In this document: positions 7,769 to 15,420 of the stretch, in pieces | Position numbering within the stretch: the first letter of the stretch is position 1 | How the letters are laid out: each line of letters opens with the position of its first letter | DNA from: Chloroflexota bacterium | Lineage (GTDB): Bacteria; Chloroflexota; Anaerolineae; UBA4142 | DNA: 32,878 nt | Reading direction: 5' to 3' | NCBI GenBank assembly: GCA_016223105.1 | Contig: JACRPR010000098.1 | Span: 1-32,878 of the forward strand | The notes under the pieces: generated by a model | What the model was told of the DNA's origin: nothing | What the model saw: only the letters and a program-made list of their open reading frames with translations | Database searches by the model: none | Made by a program: the position numbers and the translations under genes

Positions 7769-8233
7769 CTATTCTTTCGTTTGATATTTGCCAAGAAATT
7801 CTTCCGGCGTCAAGCACTCGAACGGAGGGTTTTGTCCAAGCGCCGCCTTGAGGAGTTTACGATTCAATGAAACAAAACAGTCGGCATTGCCGACCATTGC
7901 AGTCAAAAACACCAACAAATCCTCGCGCGGAATTTTGGATGCATACTCGCGGACGAGATCCCAGGTCTCATTCAAATCCACATAGCCCACAGCGAAATCG
8001 CGCCAGAGGTAAAACAACAATAACCCAGCCCAGTCTTTGTCGCGCACACGCTTGGCGGTTCGCACAAGTTGATCACACATCTCATCCGACAACAATAATA
8101 TCGTGCGCGCGCGATGTGCCATCAAATAGTCAATCACGCGATTTTCTGCGCTGATGTCGTCGGTAAACCCAATGAGAAAAATATTCGTGTCTAGCAAGAC
8201 GCGTCGTGGCGGAGTCGCATTTTTGCCAGCCAT
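7769..8233 (-). CDS. PIN-domain protein, probable VapC-like toxin
   Basis: The 154-residue product starts at ATG 8233 inside the AbrB gene (43-base overlap). It has the PIN signature VLLDTNIFLIG (first acidic residue), an Asp in REDLLVFLTAMVGNADCFVSL and a final acidic cluster. PIN toxins are Mg2+-dependent ribonucleases that cut tRNA, rRNA or mRNA. The AbrB-type gene directly upstream would be its antitoxin. The protein is a little longer than typical VapC. Confidence 0.82.
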   Translation of the reverse strand: MAGKNATPPRRVLLDTNIFLIGFTDDISAENRVIDYLMAHRARTILLLSDEMCDQLVRTAKRVRDKDWAGLLLFYLWRDFAVGYVDLNETWDLVREYASKIPREDLLVFLTAMVGNADCFVSLNRKLLKAALGQNPPFECLTPEEFLGKYQTKE

Positions 8234-8514
8234 TCTTCCGTAACCTCACGTTTGATTTCGTCAACGAGCTGGTCAACTTTTTCGCGCGTGCCATATCCGG
8301 CTCGACGCAGTGCCGCGCCCAATTCATTGAGCACTTGAATCGCGCTCTTTGTCTCGTCTAATTTTTTCAACACAATCGTGTCGTTTGATAATTCGATGAT
8401 GAACAAGCGATCCCCTGTGCCCAGGTGACTGGTTTTCAAGACTGCGCTCGGCAGAGTAACTTTGCCGTCTGGATCGAGCGTTACCACACTCGGCGTAAGC
8501 ATTATCGTTTCCAT
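8191..8514 (-). CDS. AbrB/SpoVT-type antitoxin
   Basis: The start is ATG 8514, with GAGGTGAGACC upstream. The 107-residue product has the swapped-hairpin AbrB DNA-binding domain near its N-terminus (VVTLDPDGKVTLPSAVL, then GDRLFIIELSNDTIVLKKL). A helical C-terminal part follows, which would wrap the toxin. It overlaps the PIN gene, as is usual for an antitoxin-toxin pair, and probably represses its own operon. Confidence 0.85.
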   Translation of the reverse strand: METIMLTPSVVTLDPDGKVTLPSAVLKTSHLGTGDRLFIIELSNDTIVLKKLDETKSAIQVLNELGAALRRAGYGTREKVDQLVDEIKREVTEEWLAKMRLRHDASC

Positions 8515-8534
8515 TGGTCTCACCTCGTCAAACA

Positions 8535-9770
8535 TTATAGCACAACTTGCGCGTGTCCATAACGGTGCATAATTTCCACCACGCGCTCAAGCGGCAAACC
8601 TGGTGCGACGCGCCCATCGCGTCCGATCATCGTATCCGATTTGAAGAGCGAGTTAAGCACGGCTTCTTCCGTCGCTTCGACGACCGACCAAAACATATAA
8701 TTGATGAGATCGCCCTGCTCGATAATTTGTTCCGCCGAGTACGTAAGCGCATCGGCGAAATGTTTTTTGCGGCGCGTCGTGCTGAACGCGATCACAAAAT
8801 CGCCGCTCGTGTTGCCGGTGTGCGAGCCGGTGCGCGCGAGTCCATTTTGCGCGCGCATCGCGAGTCGCGTCAAGATGCGTTGCGAACACGGCGCGTCGGT
8901 CGCGAGAATGACGATGACCGAGCCGCTGTCAATCGCGCGTTCGTCGTTTGTCATTGCGAGCGGTTTTCGCGAAGCAATCTCCATCTTGCTGATCGGGGAT
9001 TGCTTCGCTCCGCGCGCAATGACAGAACGAATCTCCGGCGGATTTTCGGATTTACGTCGGAGCGGTTTGTAATGTTCGAGCTCGCGTCCGACCGGGACGC
9101 CGTCAATCATCAATTGCGGACGCCAACCAAAATTTGTTTGCGCGAGAACGCCAACCGTAAAGCCGCCGAGTTTATCCGGCAATTTGCGCGACGCGGTGCC
9201 GATGCCGCCTTTGAAATCGTAGCACGTCATCCCGGTTCCGCCGCCGACCGCGCCCTCTTCGACGGGTCCGCCGCGCGCGGTATCAATCGCGTGGAAAACG
9301 TGCTCGCGAGTGACGTGGCGTCCGCGAATGTCGTTGAGAAACATATCGCTCGTTTCCGCGACGACCGGACTGACACCCCAGGTATCCGCGCCCATCACGC
9401 GGTTGCGTTCGATATGCCAATCCATCACTGCGTCCGCGACCCGCGGCACGTTCCAGGTATTCGTCAGCACGATCGGTCCCTCGATAAACCCCATCTCGTG
9501 AATTTGCTCCGCGTTGGTTACTTCGCCGAAACCGTTGATGCGAAGCACCGCGCCGGTCACTTTTTCGAGGAACATATCGCCGCCGTGTGTATGAATCGCG
9601 GTAACGCCGGTGCGAATCGGGCCCGATCCTGGGATCAGTTTGCCCGATCCTTCAATGAGCGTCGCGTGTCCGACGCGCACACCGGCGACATCGGTGATCG
9701 CGTTATACCGCCCGGTTTTGACGCGCCCGATTTTGATTCCCAGGTCGCGCGCGCGGGGTCGTGTGGTCAA
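8535..9770 (-). CDS. P1-family (DmpA-like, S58) self-cleaving aminopeptidase
   Basis: The start is TTG 9770 with GAGGTATGCC upstream. The 411-residue protein has family motifs ARDLGIKIG, NAITDVAGVRVGH, EGAVGGGTGM and SGSVIVILATDAP. In DmpA-type enzymes the chain cuts itself between Gly and Ser, and that Ser is the nucleophile; here the pair is G283-S284. Residues 250-275 are translated from a palindromic repeat (8951-9023) inserted in frame in the loop just before the cut site, a region not needed for the fold. Such peptidases remove N-terminal residues, including D-amino acids in some members. A second copy of its 5' end lies at 10668-10763. Confidence 0.9.
   Translation of the reverse strand: MTTRPRARDLGIKIGRVKTGRYNAITDVAGVRVGHATLIEGSGKLIPGSGPIRTGVTAIHTHGGDMFLEKVTGAVLRINGFGEVTNAEQIHEMGFIEGPIVLTNTWNVPRVADAVMDWHIERNRVMGADTWGVSPVVAETSDMFLNDIRGRHVTREHVFHAIDTARGGPVEEGAVGGGTGMTCYDFKGGIGTASRKLPDKLGGFTVGVLAQTNFGWRPQLMIDGVPVGRELEHYKPLRRKSENPPEIRSVIARGAKQSPISKMEIASRKPLAMTNDERAIDSGSVIVILATDAPCSQRILTRLAMRAQNGLARTGSHTGNTSGDFVIAFSTTRRKKHFADALTYSAEQIIEQGDLINYMFWSVVEATEEAVLNSLFKSDTMIGRDGRVAPGLPLERVVEIMHRYGHAQVVL
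8951..9023. repeat. Palindromic repeat, family 2, inside the P1 peptidase gene
   Basis: The outer arms TCATTGCG and CGCAATGAC and the inner arms GAAGCAATC and GATTGCTTC are reverse complements. It encodes an in-frame peptide, IARGAKQSPISKMEIASRK, in the peptidase. Unlike other repeats in the window it sits within a coding region. Confidence 0.8.
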
Positions 9771-9835
9771 GGCATACCTCTTGAGGAGATTGTCAGAATG
9801 ATTTGATTATGCTAGAATTGCGCTCGGAGGCAATT

Positions 9836-10168
9836 ATGTTAGAACCATCTGCGCCCTTGCGCTTGCGGGATGAACTGGACGCGCTCGCCGCGACCGGGCT
9901 GTATCCGAACGAAGAATCTTTTTTGACCGATGCGGTAAACACGTTGCTCGCCGCGCGCCCCGATGTGCGCGAGGCGATTGCGTGCAAATTGTACGAGCGC
10001 GGTATTTTTTCGCTCGGACGCGCCGCCGAATGGAGCAGTTTGTCCATCGAAACAATCAAAGCGGCACTGCATCGGCGCGGCATCGAGCGCACCGCGTTTG
10101 AAACCTCGGATGAGATTAATGCAATGGCGCGTAATTCACTGCGCGCCGCCGGGAGAATTGCTTCGTGA
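9836..10168 (+). CDS. UPF0175-family antitoxin
   Basis: The start is ATG 9836 behind GGAGGCAATT; the start at 9803 lacks a site. The 110-residue product has a ribbon-helix-helix-like N-terminus (LRDELDALAATGLYPNEESFLTDAV) and the C-terminal helix-turn-helix of UPF0175 (GIFSLGRAAEWSSLSIETIKAAL). The stop overlaps the GTG of the DUF3368 gene. Proteins of this family pair with PIN-like DUF3368 toxins. The cassette lies in opposite orientation to its neighbours, between two copies of the P1 peptidase 5' end. Confidence 0.85.
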   Translation: MLEPSAPLRLRDELDALAATGLYPNEESFLTDAVNTLLAARPDVREAIACKLYERGIFSLGRAAEWSSLSIETIKAALHRRGIERTAFETSDEINAMARNSLRAAGRIAS

Positions 10169-10656
10169 ATGTTGTCGTAATTTTGGACAGCGATTTTCTG
10201 AGCGCGTTTCTCAAGATCGAACAAATGCCGCTCATTCGCGCGTTGTATCAAGTTGAAAACGTCGCCGTGCCGCCCGCGGTTTATCGCGAAATCGCGTTGA
10301 CGAGTTTGCTGACGCACTTGACCGATCTTGATTGGATTCAAGTGATCGCGCCGTCCACAAACCAGGTCGAAAAATTGACGACCGATGAATCTTTTCGTGC
10401 GCTGGGCGCGGGGGAACAAGAAGCAATTGCGCTCGCCATCGAACGCGCGCCCGCGGTACTTTTAGGTAACGACAATCAAGCCCGCCGGGTCGCGAGCAGG
10501 TTGGGTGTTGATGTTGTCAACATTCCGGCATTCCTGCTTGCCTGCAAACAAGCAAACCTGGTTGATCGTCAAACCTTGTTCACGGTGATCAATGATTTGC
10601 GCGCCAAGGATTTTTTTGGATTTCGACAAACTGATCTCGATTTGTTATTGGGCTGA
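10165..10656 (+). CDS. DUF3368 PIN-like toxin
   Basis: The start is GTG 10165, overlapping the antitoxin stop as GTGA, with GGGAGA upstream. The 163-residue protein begins VVILDSDFLSAFLK, with the first PIN acidic residue, and has Glu in GAGEQEAIALA and Asp in LLGNDNQARRVA, matching the PIN acidic centre of DUF3368 proteins. It is expected to be a ribonuclease controlled by the UPF0175 protein before it. Confidence 0.85.
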   Translation: MNVVVILDSDFLSAFLKIEQMPLIRALYQVENVAVPPAVYREIALTSLLTHLTDLDWIQVIAPSTNQVEKLTTDESFRALGAGEQEAIALAIERAPAVLLGNDNQARRVASRLGVDVVNIPAFLLACKQANLVDRQTLFTVINDLRAKDFFGFRQTDLDLLLG

Positions 10657-10667
10657 TTCAGTCCAAC

Positions 10668-10763
10668 GCGCCGACCGGTAACATCAGTGATCGCGTTATA
10701 GCGTCCGGTTTTGACGCGACCGATTTTAATTCCCAGGTCGCGCGCGCGGGGTCGTTGATTCAA
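10668..10763 (-). pseudogene. Duplicated 5' fragment of the P1 peptidase gene
   Basis: About 95 bases match the first 95 bases of the peptidase gene (about 9676-9770) in the same orientation, with roughly a dozen differences by eye. Read on the minus strand it gives RPRARDLGIKIGRVKTGRYN and then AITDV, and quickly leaves the peptidase sequence. It has no start codon of its own and no remaining domain. Together with the true 5' end it brackets the UPF0175/DUF3368 cassette. Confidence 0.75.
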
Positions 10764-10764
10764 C

Positions 10765-11240
10765 TCAGCACGTCTCCTTCTTACCAGCGTCAAAAGTTTT
10801 GCCCATCAGCGTTACATCCTGAACATCCCAACCCAGGTCGCGATAAAAATCAATCACGTTCGTGTTCTCGCGCTTGACGAGCAAATAACTTTTGAGACAG
10901 CCCTTTGCCGCGAGGCGCGTTTCGATTTCCGTCATCAACATTTTGCCGATGCCGTTGCCGCGATGCACGCGCGCAACCGCGAGATGATACACGATCCCGC
11001 GCCGACCATCAAACCCGGCGAACACGGTGCCGATGATCCTTCGACTCCGCTCAGGATGCTCGTCATCCACCGCGACCAGAAACAAATCGGAATCGCGCGC
11101 GAATTTTTTCGCGATCTCGTCGCGCGTGTCCGAGCGACCGATGCCGATGCCCGACCGATGCCGATGCCCGGCGCGGATTCTTGCCACAGCGCGAACGCGG
11201 CGTCGTAATCGTTCAGTGTAAATTCGCGAATCGAAATCAT
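10765..11240 (-). pseudogene. GNAT-family acetyltransferase, frameshifted by a 17-bp duplication
   Basis: The N-terminus starts at ATG 11240 (MISIREFTLNDYDAAFALWQ) and the rest is in another frame to the stop at 10765. The break is a tandem duplication of 17 bases (11137-11153 and 11154-11170); removing one copy restores SAPGIGIGRSDTRDEIA without any other change. The acetyl-CoA site GIVYHLAVARVHRGNGIGKM is intact. The peptide EHPERSRR after VAVDD is coded by a second small repeat near 11036-11062. The intact form would be a YpeA-like N-acetyltransferase of about 150 residues. The duplication may be a reversible slippage event or an assembly fault. Confidence 0.85.
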
Positions 11241-11249
11241 CTATCGTTC

Positions 11250-11277
11250 CATTTGATCATTTGTCATTTGTCATTAT
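11250..11277. repeat. Heptamer tandem array (TCATTTG units)
   Basis: Four units of about 7 bp (TCATTTG and variants) overlap the 3' end of the LysM-C39 gene. On the minus strand they encode its last residues, MTNDK, and its stop codon. Confidence 0.65.
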
Positions 11278-12435
11278 GACCAACGCCATATTATCAAAGT
11301 ACGCCGAAACGCGGCGATGATCTGCCCACGATACAAACCGCACCGTGCCGTCGTACGGATCGTGGTACGTTACGCCGCGATCACTCGCGGCGACGATGAC
11401 GCTCGCGTGTTCGTACGGAACCATTTTGATCGACGCGCCGTCGGACATTTTCATCAGCACTGGCGTTTGGTACGAATCCTGCCAACTGTGCCACCAAATC
11501 ACCGCGCGCCCCGCGCGCAAATGATCGAGAATCGCGTTTTTGAAATCGTCGTATTCTTGCCCGTACAAAACCTGGGATTTGATACCGAGCGCGCTCAATC
11601 CTTTTTGCAAACCTTGCGCGTAAACTCCATAATCGGTCAAGCCGCCAAAGTACGGCGAGTTGGTTTGCCCACGAATGCCGTTGAACGGATTATCACTACG
11701 CGGCATCACCGCGACGAGTTGCTCTTCGGTGAACGCGCCGCGCGATGCCATCGCCGCCGATGCTTCTTCGCACGTCAACGTTTGTTTTTGTTTGAGGAGC
11801 GGAATGTTCGCGACGCGAATCGTGTTCGCGTCCGCGACCGGCGCGGGCGCGAAGCCGCGCGCGCCGGGAATGTTCAAACGTTGCCCGACCGCGAGCAACC
11901 AGAGATTCGGTAAACTGTTCGCCTGCGCGATCGCTTGCGGCGTTATTTCGTACTTTAACCCGATTTGAAAAAGATTTTCACCCGGCTGAACAATGTGCGA
12001 ACGCGCCGACGCGGTGAACACCGTCGGCGCGTTCGCGCCGGGTTGCGGAATTTTCAACGACCAGCCCGCGTAGATCAATCCGTTCGCGGGCAAATTATTC
12101 GCGGACGAAATCGCGGCGACGGTCGTGTTGAATCGCGATGCAATCGAAAAAAGCGTATCGCCCGCGCGCACGGTGTAATAACCGCTCGGCGTTGTCGCGG
12201 GCGCGGTCGGCGCGTTGCTCGTCGGAATTTTTAATCGCATGCCAACAACGAGCAATTGATTTAGGGTGATGCCGTTCGCGTTCGCAATCGCTTGCGGCGT
12301 GATACCGTACGTGCGCGCGATGCTGTACAACGTTTCGCCCCACGCAACGGTGTGAATCGTGGGCGCATCGGCGCGCACGATTACCGGAAACGCCGCAAGC
12401 CAAAACAACGCGACCAAGATTGCGACACGATTCAA
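11257..12435 (-). CDS. Secreted LysM-C39-type cysteine peptidase-like protein
   Basis: The start is TTG 12435, with GGAGG seven bases upstream inside the end of the PHP gene. The 392-residue product has a signal peptide (1-22) and three LysM domains (about 27-71, 86-130 and 146-191), which bind peptidoglycan or chitin-type glycans. The C-terminal half is a C39-like papain-fold domain with Cys in LTCEEASAAMA, His in YEHASVIVAA and Asp in YHDPYDG, so the catalytic set seems complete. It would act at the cell surface on peptides. It is translationally close to the PHP-AlbA_2 gene, 3 bases after its stop, without an obvious functional link. The last residues come from a repeat. Confidence 0.88.
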   Translation of the reverse strand: MNRVAILVALFWLAAFPVIVRADAPTIHTVAWGETLYSIARTYGITPQAIANANGITLNQLLVVGMRLKIPTSNAPTAPATTPSGYYTVRAGDTLFSIASRFNTTVAAISSANNLPANGLIYAGWSLKIPQPGANAPTVFTASARSHIVQPGENLFQIGLKYEITPQAIAQANSLPNLWLLAVGQRLNIPGARGFAPAPVADANTIRVANIPLLKQKQTLTCEEASAAMASRGAFTEEQLVAVMPRSDNPFNGIRGQTNSPYFGGLTDYGVYAQGLQKGLSALGIKSQVLYGQEYDDFKNAILDHLRAGRAVIWWHSWQDSYQTPVLMKMSDGASIKMVPYEHASVIVAASDRGVTYHDPYDGTVRFVSWADHRRVSAYFDNMALVIMTNDK

Positions 12436-12438
12436 GAC

Positions 12439-14763
12439 TCAACCTCCGCTTGAACCTTCGTCGCTTGACTGACCCTCATCCGTTTTCGGCGCGCGCGCCG
12501 CGCGCATTTCCGCCAGCGCGCGATCGAGTTGTTCGCGCCAGGTTTGCGCGCGCGTTTTCGGCGCGGGTGGCGGTGCGGGCGGTTCGATCACCGGCGCGGA
12601 TTCTTCTGGCAGAGTTTCCGGTTCCGCGCGCATTTCAAACGGTGGTGCAATTTCTTCCGGCGTCGTGCCTTCATCCGCTTGCGCGGTAATCACCGGCGCG
12701 CTCTCCGCGGTTGGTTGCGGAAATTCCGGCGCGCTTTCGTCGCTTGCGATTTCAGATTCGCCAAACGCCGGCAACGGTTCGCCAAACGGCGAACTGATTT
12801 CAGTTTCGGGAATCGCCGGGGTTTCATCCATCGCTTGCAGATCGAATGTTGACGGCGCGATAGAATCGTACACTTCCGCGACCTGGTCACTGATGATCGG
12901 CGGCTGGAACATTTCTTCTTCCGGCACGGTTGCCGGCGATTCGTCCGCGTGCGTCAACTCTTCCGACTCGGCGGCGATTTCTGCCGGCGTTCCAATGTTC
13001 GCACGCGATTCGATTTCCGGAATTTCTTCGCCGACGGCTTCGCCTTCGATCAACTTGCGCCACGCGCCATGCAAACCATCTTCGGTTACGCCATAGTAAA
13101 CGATTATTTTTTCACTGGCGCGTTGCGCCAGATCGTAGCGCACCTTGCCGCCGCGCTTGTGCGTTTTCCAAATGCCCATGTCGCCCGACCATTGGACTGC
13201 GTCCGGCTTGACCGGACTTTTTTCTTGTTCGGAAATCGCGTACTGCCACAAACTGCGCGCGCTCGCGAGCGTTACGTTGTGCACGATGCGTTCATTTCGC
13301 AGATCGCGCACGGAATAATAGCGCACACTTTTTCGCACATCGCACGCGACGATCTCGACGCCGGTGCGCGGCGGCGGCATCGCCGGCGCGACCTCCGGTT
13401 TGACTTCGACTTGCGGCGATTGCGTCGTCGGCACTGGCGCGTTCGCGACCCCTTCCACCGCGAGCGATTCGCGCACCAGTTGCACGATTTCATCGCGCAT
13501 CGCGAGGTTCGTTTCGTTTTCGGAGCGAATGTAAATGTGCGAGCTATCGAGCGCGTACGGCACATCACTGCCGCGCGGCACGATCATTTGCAAAACCGTT
13601 TTGCCCTGACTCTTGACCGTTTCGATTTGGACTTCGAGCGGCGGCGTGATCTGTTTCGCGATCGCCGCGCGCACATCGGCAATCGCGTGTTCGGGACGCT
13701 CGACGCCGACGACCGCGTTCTTGATGTTCGCGCTCGCGCCGACGTAAATCGTGCCGCCGTTCGTGTTCGCGAGCGCGACAACATCGTGCAAAATCGCTGG
13801 CGTGATCGCGCGCTTGTCGTGCAAGCGTTCGTGAAATGCCTGGACGAGCGTATCGCCCTGCTCGCGCGCTTCGCGCAGTGGATCGTACGGTTCTTCGGTC
13901 GCGCCGCGATACGGACGCGTGCGCGAAAAATCACTGCCGAGAAACACATCTTTGATCGCGTCGAAGGAAATTTCGTCAATCAAAATTTCGGTCGCGCGGT
14001 CGCCGACGCCCATTTCGTTTTTGAACTTGGGATCGAAATCGAGTTTGTGCGCGTCACTGCCCTGGATGCAGTGCATCCGACGCGGATATTCCGGTTTGAG
14101 TCCGTTGAAAAACATCGCGGTGCGGCGGCGCGATTTTGAATCAAGGTCGGTCACTTCGAGCGCGTGCAAATTCGCGTCCTGGGTGTACGCGATGCGCGTC
14201 TGCCCGCCGAAATCAAACCCGGGCATCGCGACGCCGTGCGATGAATTCGCGTGCGCGGCAATCGCGAGTCCGCCCGCGGCGTTGATCATTCGATACGCGG
14301 TGAGCGCGTCCGTCGTCGCGCCGACTTCGCCACTGCCGTCGTCGAGTTTGTCCGGTGGAATGTTGAGCGAGAGCAGTAAATGATCGAGCGCGCGCGCGGT
14401 CGTTTCCGGCGGAAAAATTCCGAGAATGTGAAATCCGAGCGTCGCAGTAAATTCAAAACCGGGGAGAATTAAAATTTTCTCGCGCAAGCGGCGATAGTCC
14501 GCGAGGTGCTTGCGTTCGTCGTCGGTCAGACGATTGAGCCGTTCGAGCATTTCGAGCGACTCGACCGCTTGTAAATACTGCGCGTACCCGGCGACCGAGT
14601 TGTGATCGGTGAACGCGATCACGTTGAGATTTTTTGCGTCGGCTTTTTTCAAAAAATCGAGATACGAAACATTCGATTGTTTGAAATCGGCGGAGGCGGG
14701 CGTGTGCAAATGCAAATCAATTACCCGCCATTGGCGTTGTGAAGATTTTTTACGTTGGGGCAT
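12439..14763 (-). CDS. PHP-domain phosphoesterase fused to AlbA_2 domain
   Basis: The start is ATG 14763 with AAGGAAGGGAC upstream. The 774-residue protein opens with a PHP domain (about 12-285), with metal ligands visible as H18/H20 (DLHLHTPAS), D53-H54 (FTDHNS), E103, H171 and D237-H239 (GSDAHK). Residues about 300-435 form an AlbA_2 (Schlafen-related) domain with ANTNGGTIYVGA and SHIYIRSENETNLAM, which in other proteins binds nucleic acids. A further domain (about 470-580) and a long acidic Pro/Glu-rich tail follow. PHP proteins hydrolyse phosphoesters, including DNA ends and sugar or nucleotide phosphates. A role in nucleic-acid processing or defence is inference. Confidence 0.88.
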   Translation of the reverse strand: MPQRKKSSQRQWRVIDLHLHTPASADFKQSNVSYLDFLKKADAKNLNVIAFTDHNSVAGYAQYLQAVESLEMLERLNRLTDDERKHLADYRRLREKILILPGFEFTATLGFHILGIFPPETTARALDHLLLSLNIPPDKLDDGSGEVGATTDALTAYRMINAAGGLAIAAHANSSHGVAMPGFDFGGQTRIAYTQDANLHALEVTDLDSKSRRRTAMFFNGLKPEYPRRMHCIQGSDAHKLDFDPKFKNEMGVGDRATEILIDEISFDAIKDVFLGSDFSRTRPYRGATEEPYDPLREAREQGDTLVQAFHERLHDKRAITPAILHDVVALANTNGGTIYVGASANIKNAVVGVERPEHAIADVRAAIAKQITPPLEVQIETVKSQGKTVLQMIVPRGSDVPYALDSSHIYIRSENETNLAMRDEIVQLVRESLAVEGVANAPVPTTQSPQVEVKPEVAPAMPPPRTGVEIVACDVRKSVRYYSVRDLRNERIVHNVTLASARSLWQYAISEQEKSPVKPDAVQWSGDMGIWKTHKRGGKVRYDLAQRASEKIIVYYGVTEDGLHGAWRKLIEGEAVGEEIPEIESRANIGTPAEIAAESEELTHADESPATVPEEEMFQPPIISDQVAEVYDSIAPSTFDLQAMDETPAIPETEISSPFGEPLPAFGESEIASDESAPEFPQPTAESAPVITAQADEGTTPEEIAPPFEMRAEPETLPEESAPVIEPPAPPPAPKTRAQTWREQLDRALAEMRAARAPKTDEGQSSDEGSSGG

Positions 14764-15128
14764 GGTGTCCCTTCCTTAAATTGGAAAGGGTCATCGCGCG
14801 AGGAGAAAATCACGGAAGCAAAATAAATAGCATCGCGTGGAAATTGCGCTCAAATTGTGGCGCGGACGAAAAGTCCGCGCCACTTGCGCGTGGTCAATCG
14901 TCAAACAAATGGACACACACGCCGCGGCGCGCGGCGCTCGCCAAAATAATGTCTCACGCAATCAATTGGAGACAAAACAATCGTCGAGTCAGTGCGCGCA
15001 ACACGAGCGCGAAAAAATTCTCGCGTCGGCAGTAACCCTTTCTGAATACGAGCGATGCGAATGACACCAACGAATTTGGAAGCGAACGAATTTTGAAATC
15101 AGGACTTGGCATTTCGAAATCAGGACTC

Positions 15129-15198
15129 GTCATTTCGAGCGAAGCGAGAAATCTAATTTTTGGTAGAGATTTCTCGTCGCTCCGCTCCTCGAAATGAC
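15129..15198. repeat. Palindromic repeat, family 3
   Basis: The arms GTCATTTCGAGCGAAGCGAG and AAATCT are mirrored by AGATTTCTCGTCGC and CTCGAAATGAC around a short AT-rich loop. The layout resembles families 1 and 2 (GTCAnnnn arms with GCGAAGCGA cores) but the bases differ. Confidence 0.75.
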
Positions 15199-15301
15199 AG
15201 AAGCGTGCAAGACCAAAAAATTTGAAATTCGTTTATTTCTCAATTCGATGTTGTGAACTTGCATCCCTCACGGGTTAATACGATTATTCGGTTGTTAATC
15301 T

Positions 15302-15391
15302 CAATACCTTCGCCAACAGGTTTCAAACTTGCGAAATCTCGGAGATTTCGGAAGTTTGAAACGGCGATCCGGGATTTTGGAGAAGGAATTG
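15302..15391. repeat. Nested palindromic element, copy 1 (CAATACCTTCGCCAA ends)
   Basis: The terminal arms CAATACCTTCGCCAA and TTGGAGAAGGAATTG are reverse complements with two mismatches. They enclose a second long hairpin (arms GTTTCAAACTTGCGAAATCT and its near-perfect complement). The same terminal sequence, perfect, bounds the element at 29883-30048. This looks like a small non-autonomous mobile element. Confidence 0.65.
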
Positions 15392-15400
15392 TAATCGTAG

Positions 15401-15420
15401 AGCCGTTTAATTAAACGGCT
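15401..15420. repeat. 20-bp perfect palindrome over the lon stop codon
   Basis: AGCCGTTTAATTAAACGGCT is its own reverse complement and contains the lon TAA at 15411-15413. No T-run follows on the minus strand, so it is not a classical terminator. Confidence 0.6.

Larger units (their letters stand above)
14764..15410. other. 650-bp stretch without genes, rich in palindromes
   Basis: No credible gene is seen: the longest open frame lacks a ribosome site and family features. It contains a short hairpin (14858-14882), a family 3 palindrome (15129-15198) and a nested palindromic element (15302-15391) whose ends match the element at 29883-30048. The PHP gene promoter must lie near 14764-14830, but no clear boxes were found. 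Confidence 0.6.

Noticed and set aside
8547-9806. Plus-strand open frame of 419 codons
   Set aside because: It is antisense to the P1 peptidase gene, whose catalytic motifs are intact.
12949-14139. Long plus-strand open frame of 396 codons
   Set aside because: It is antisense to the PHP-AlbA_2 gene, Arg/Phe/Val-rich without motifs, and typical of high-GC shadow frames.
14764-15410. Possible structured RNA gene in the gene-free stretch
   Set aside because: The stems are explained by repeated palindromes, and no known RNA motif was recognised.
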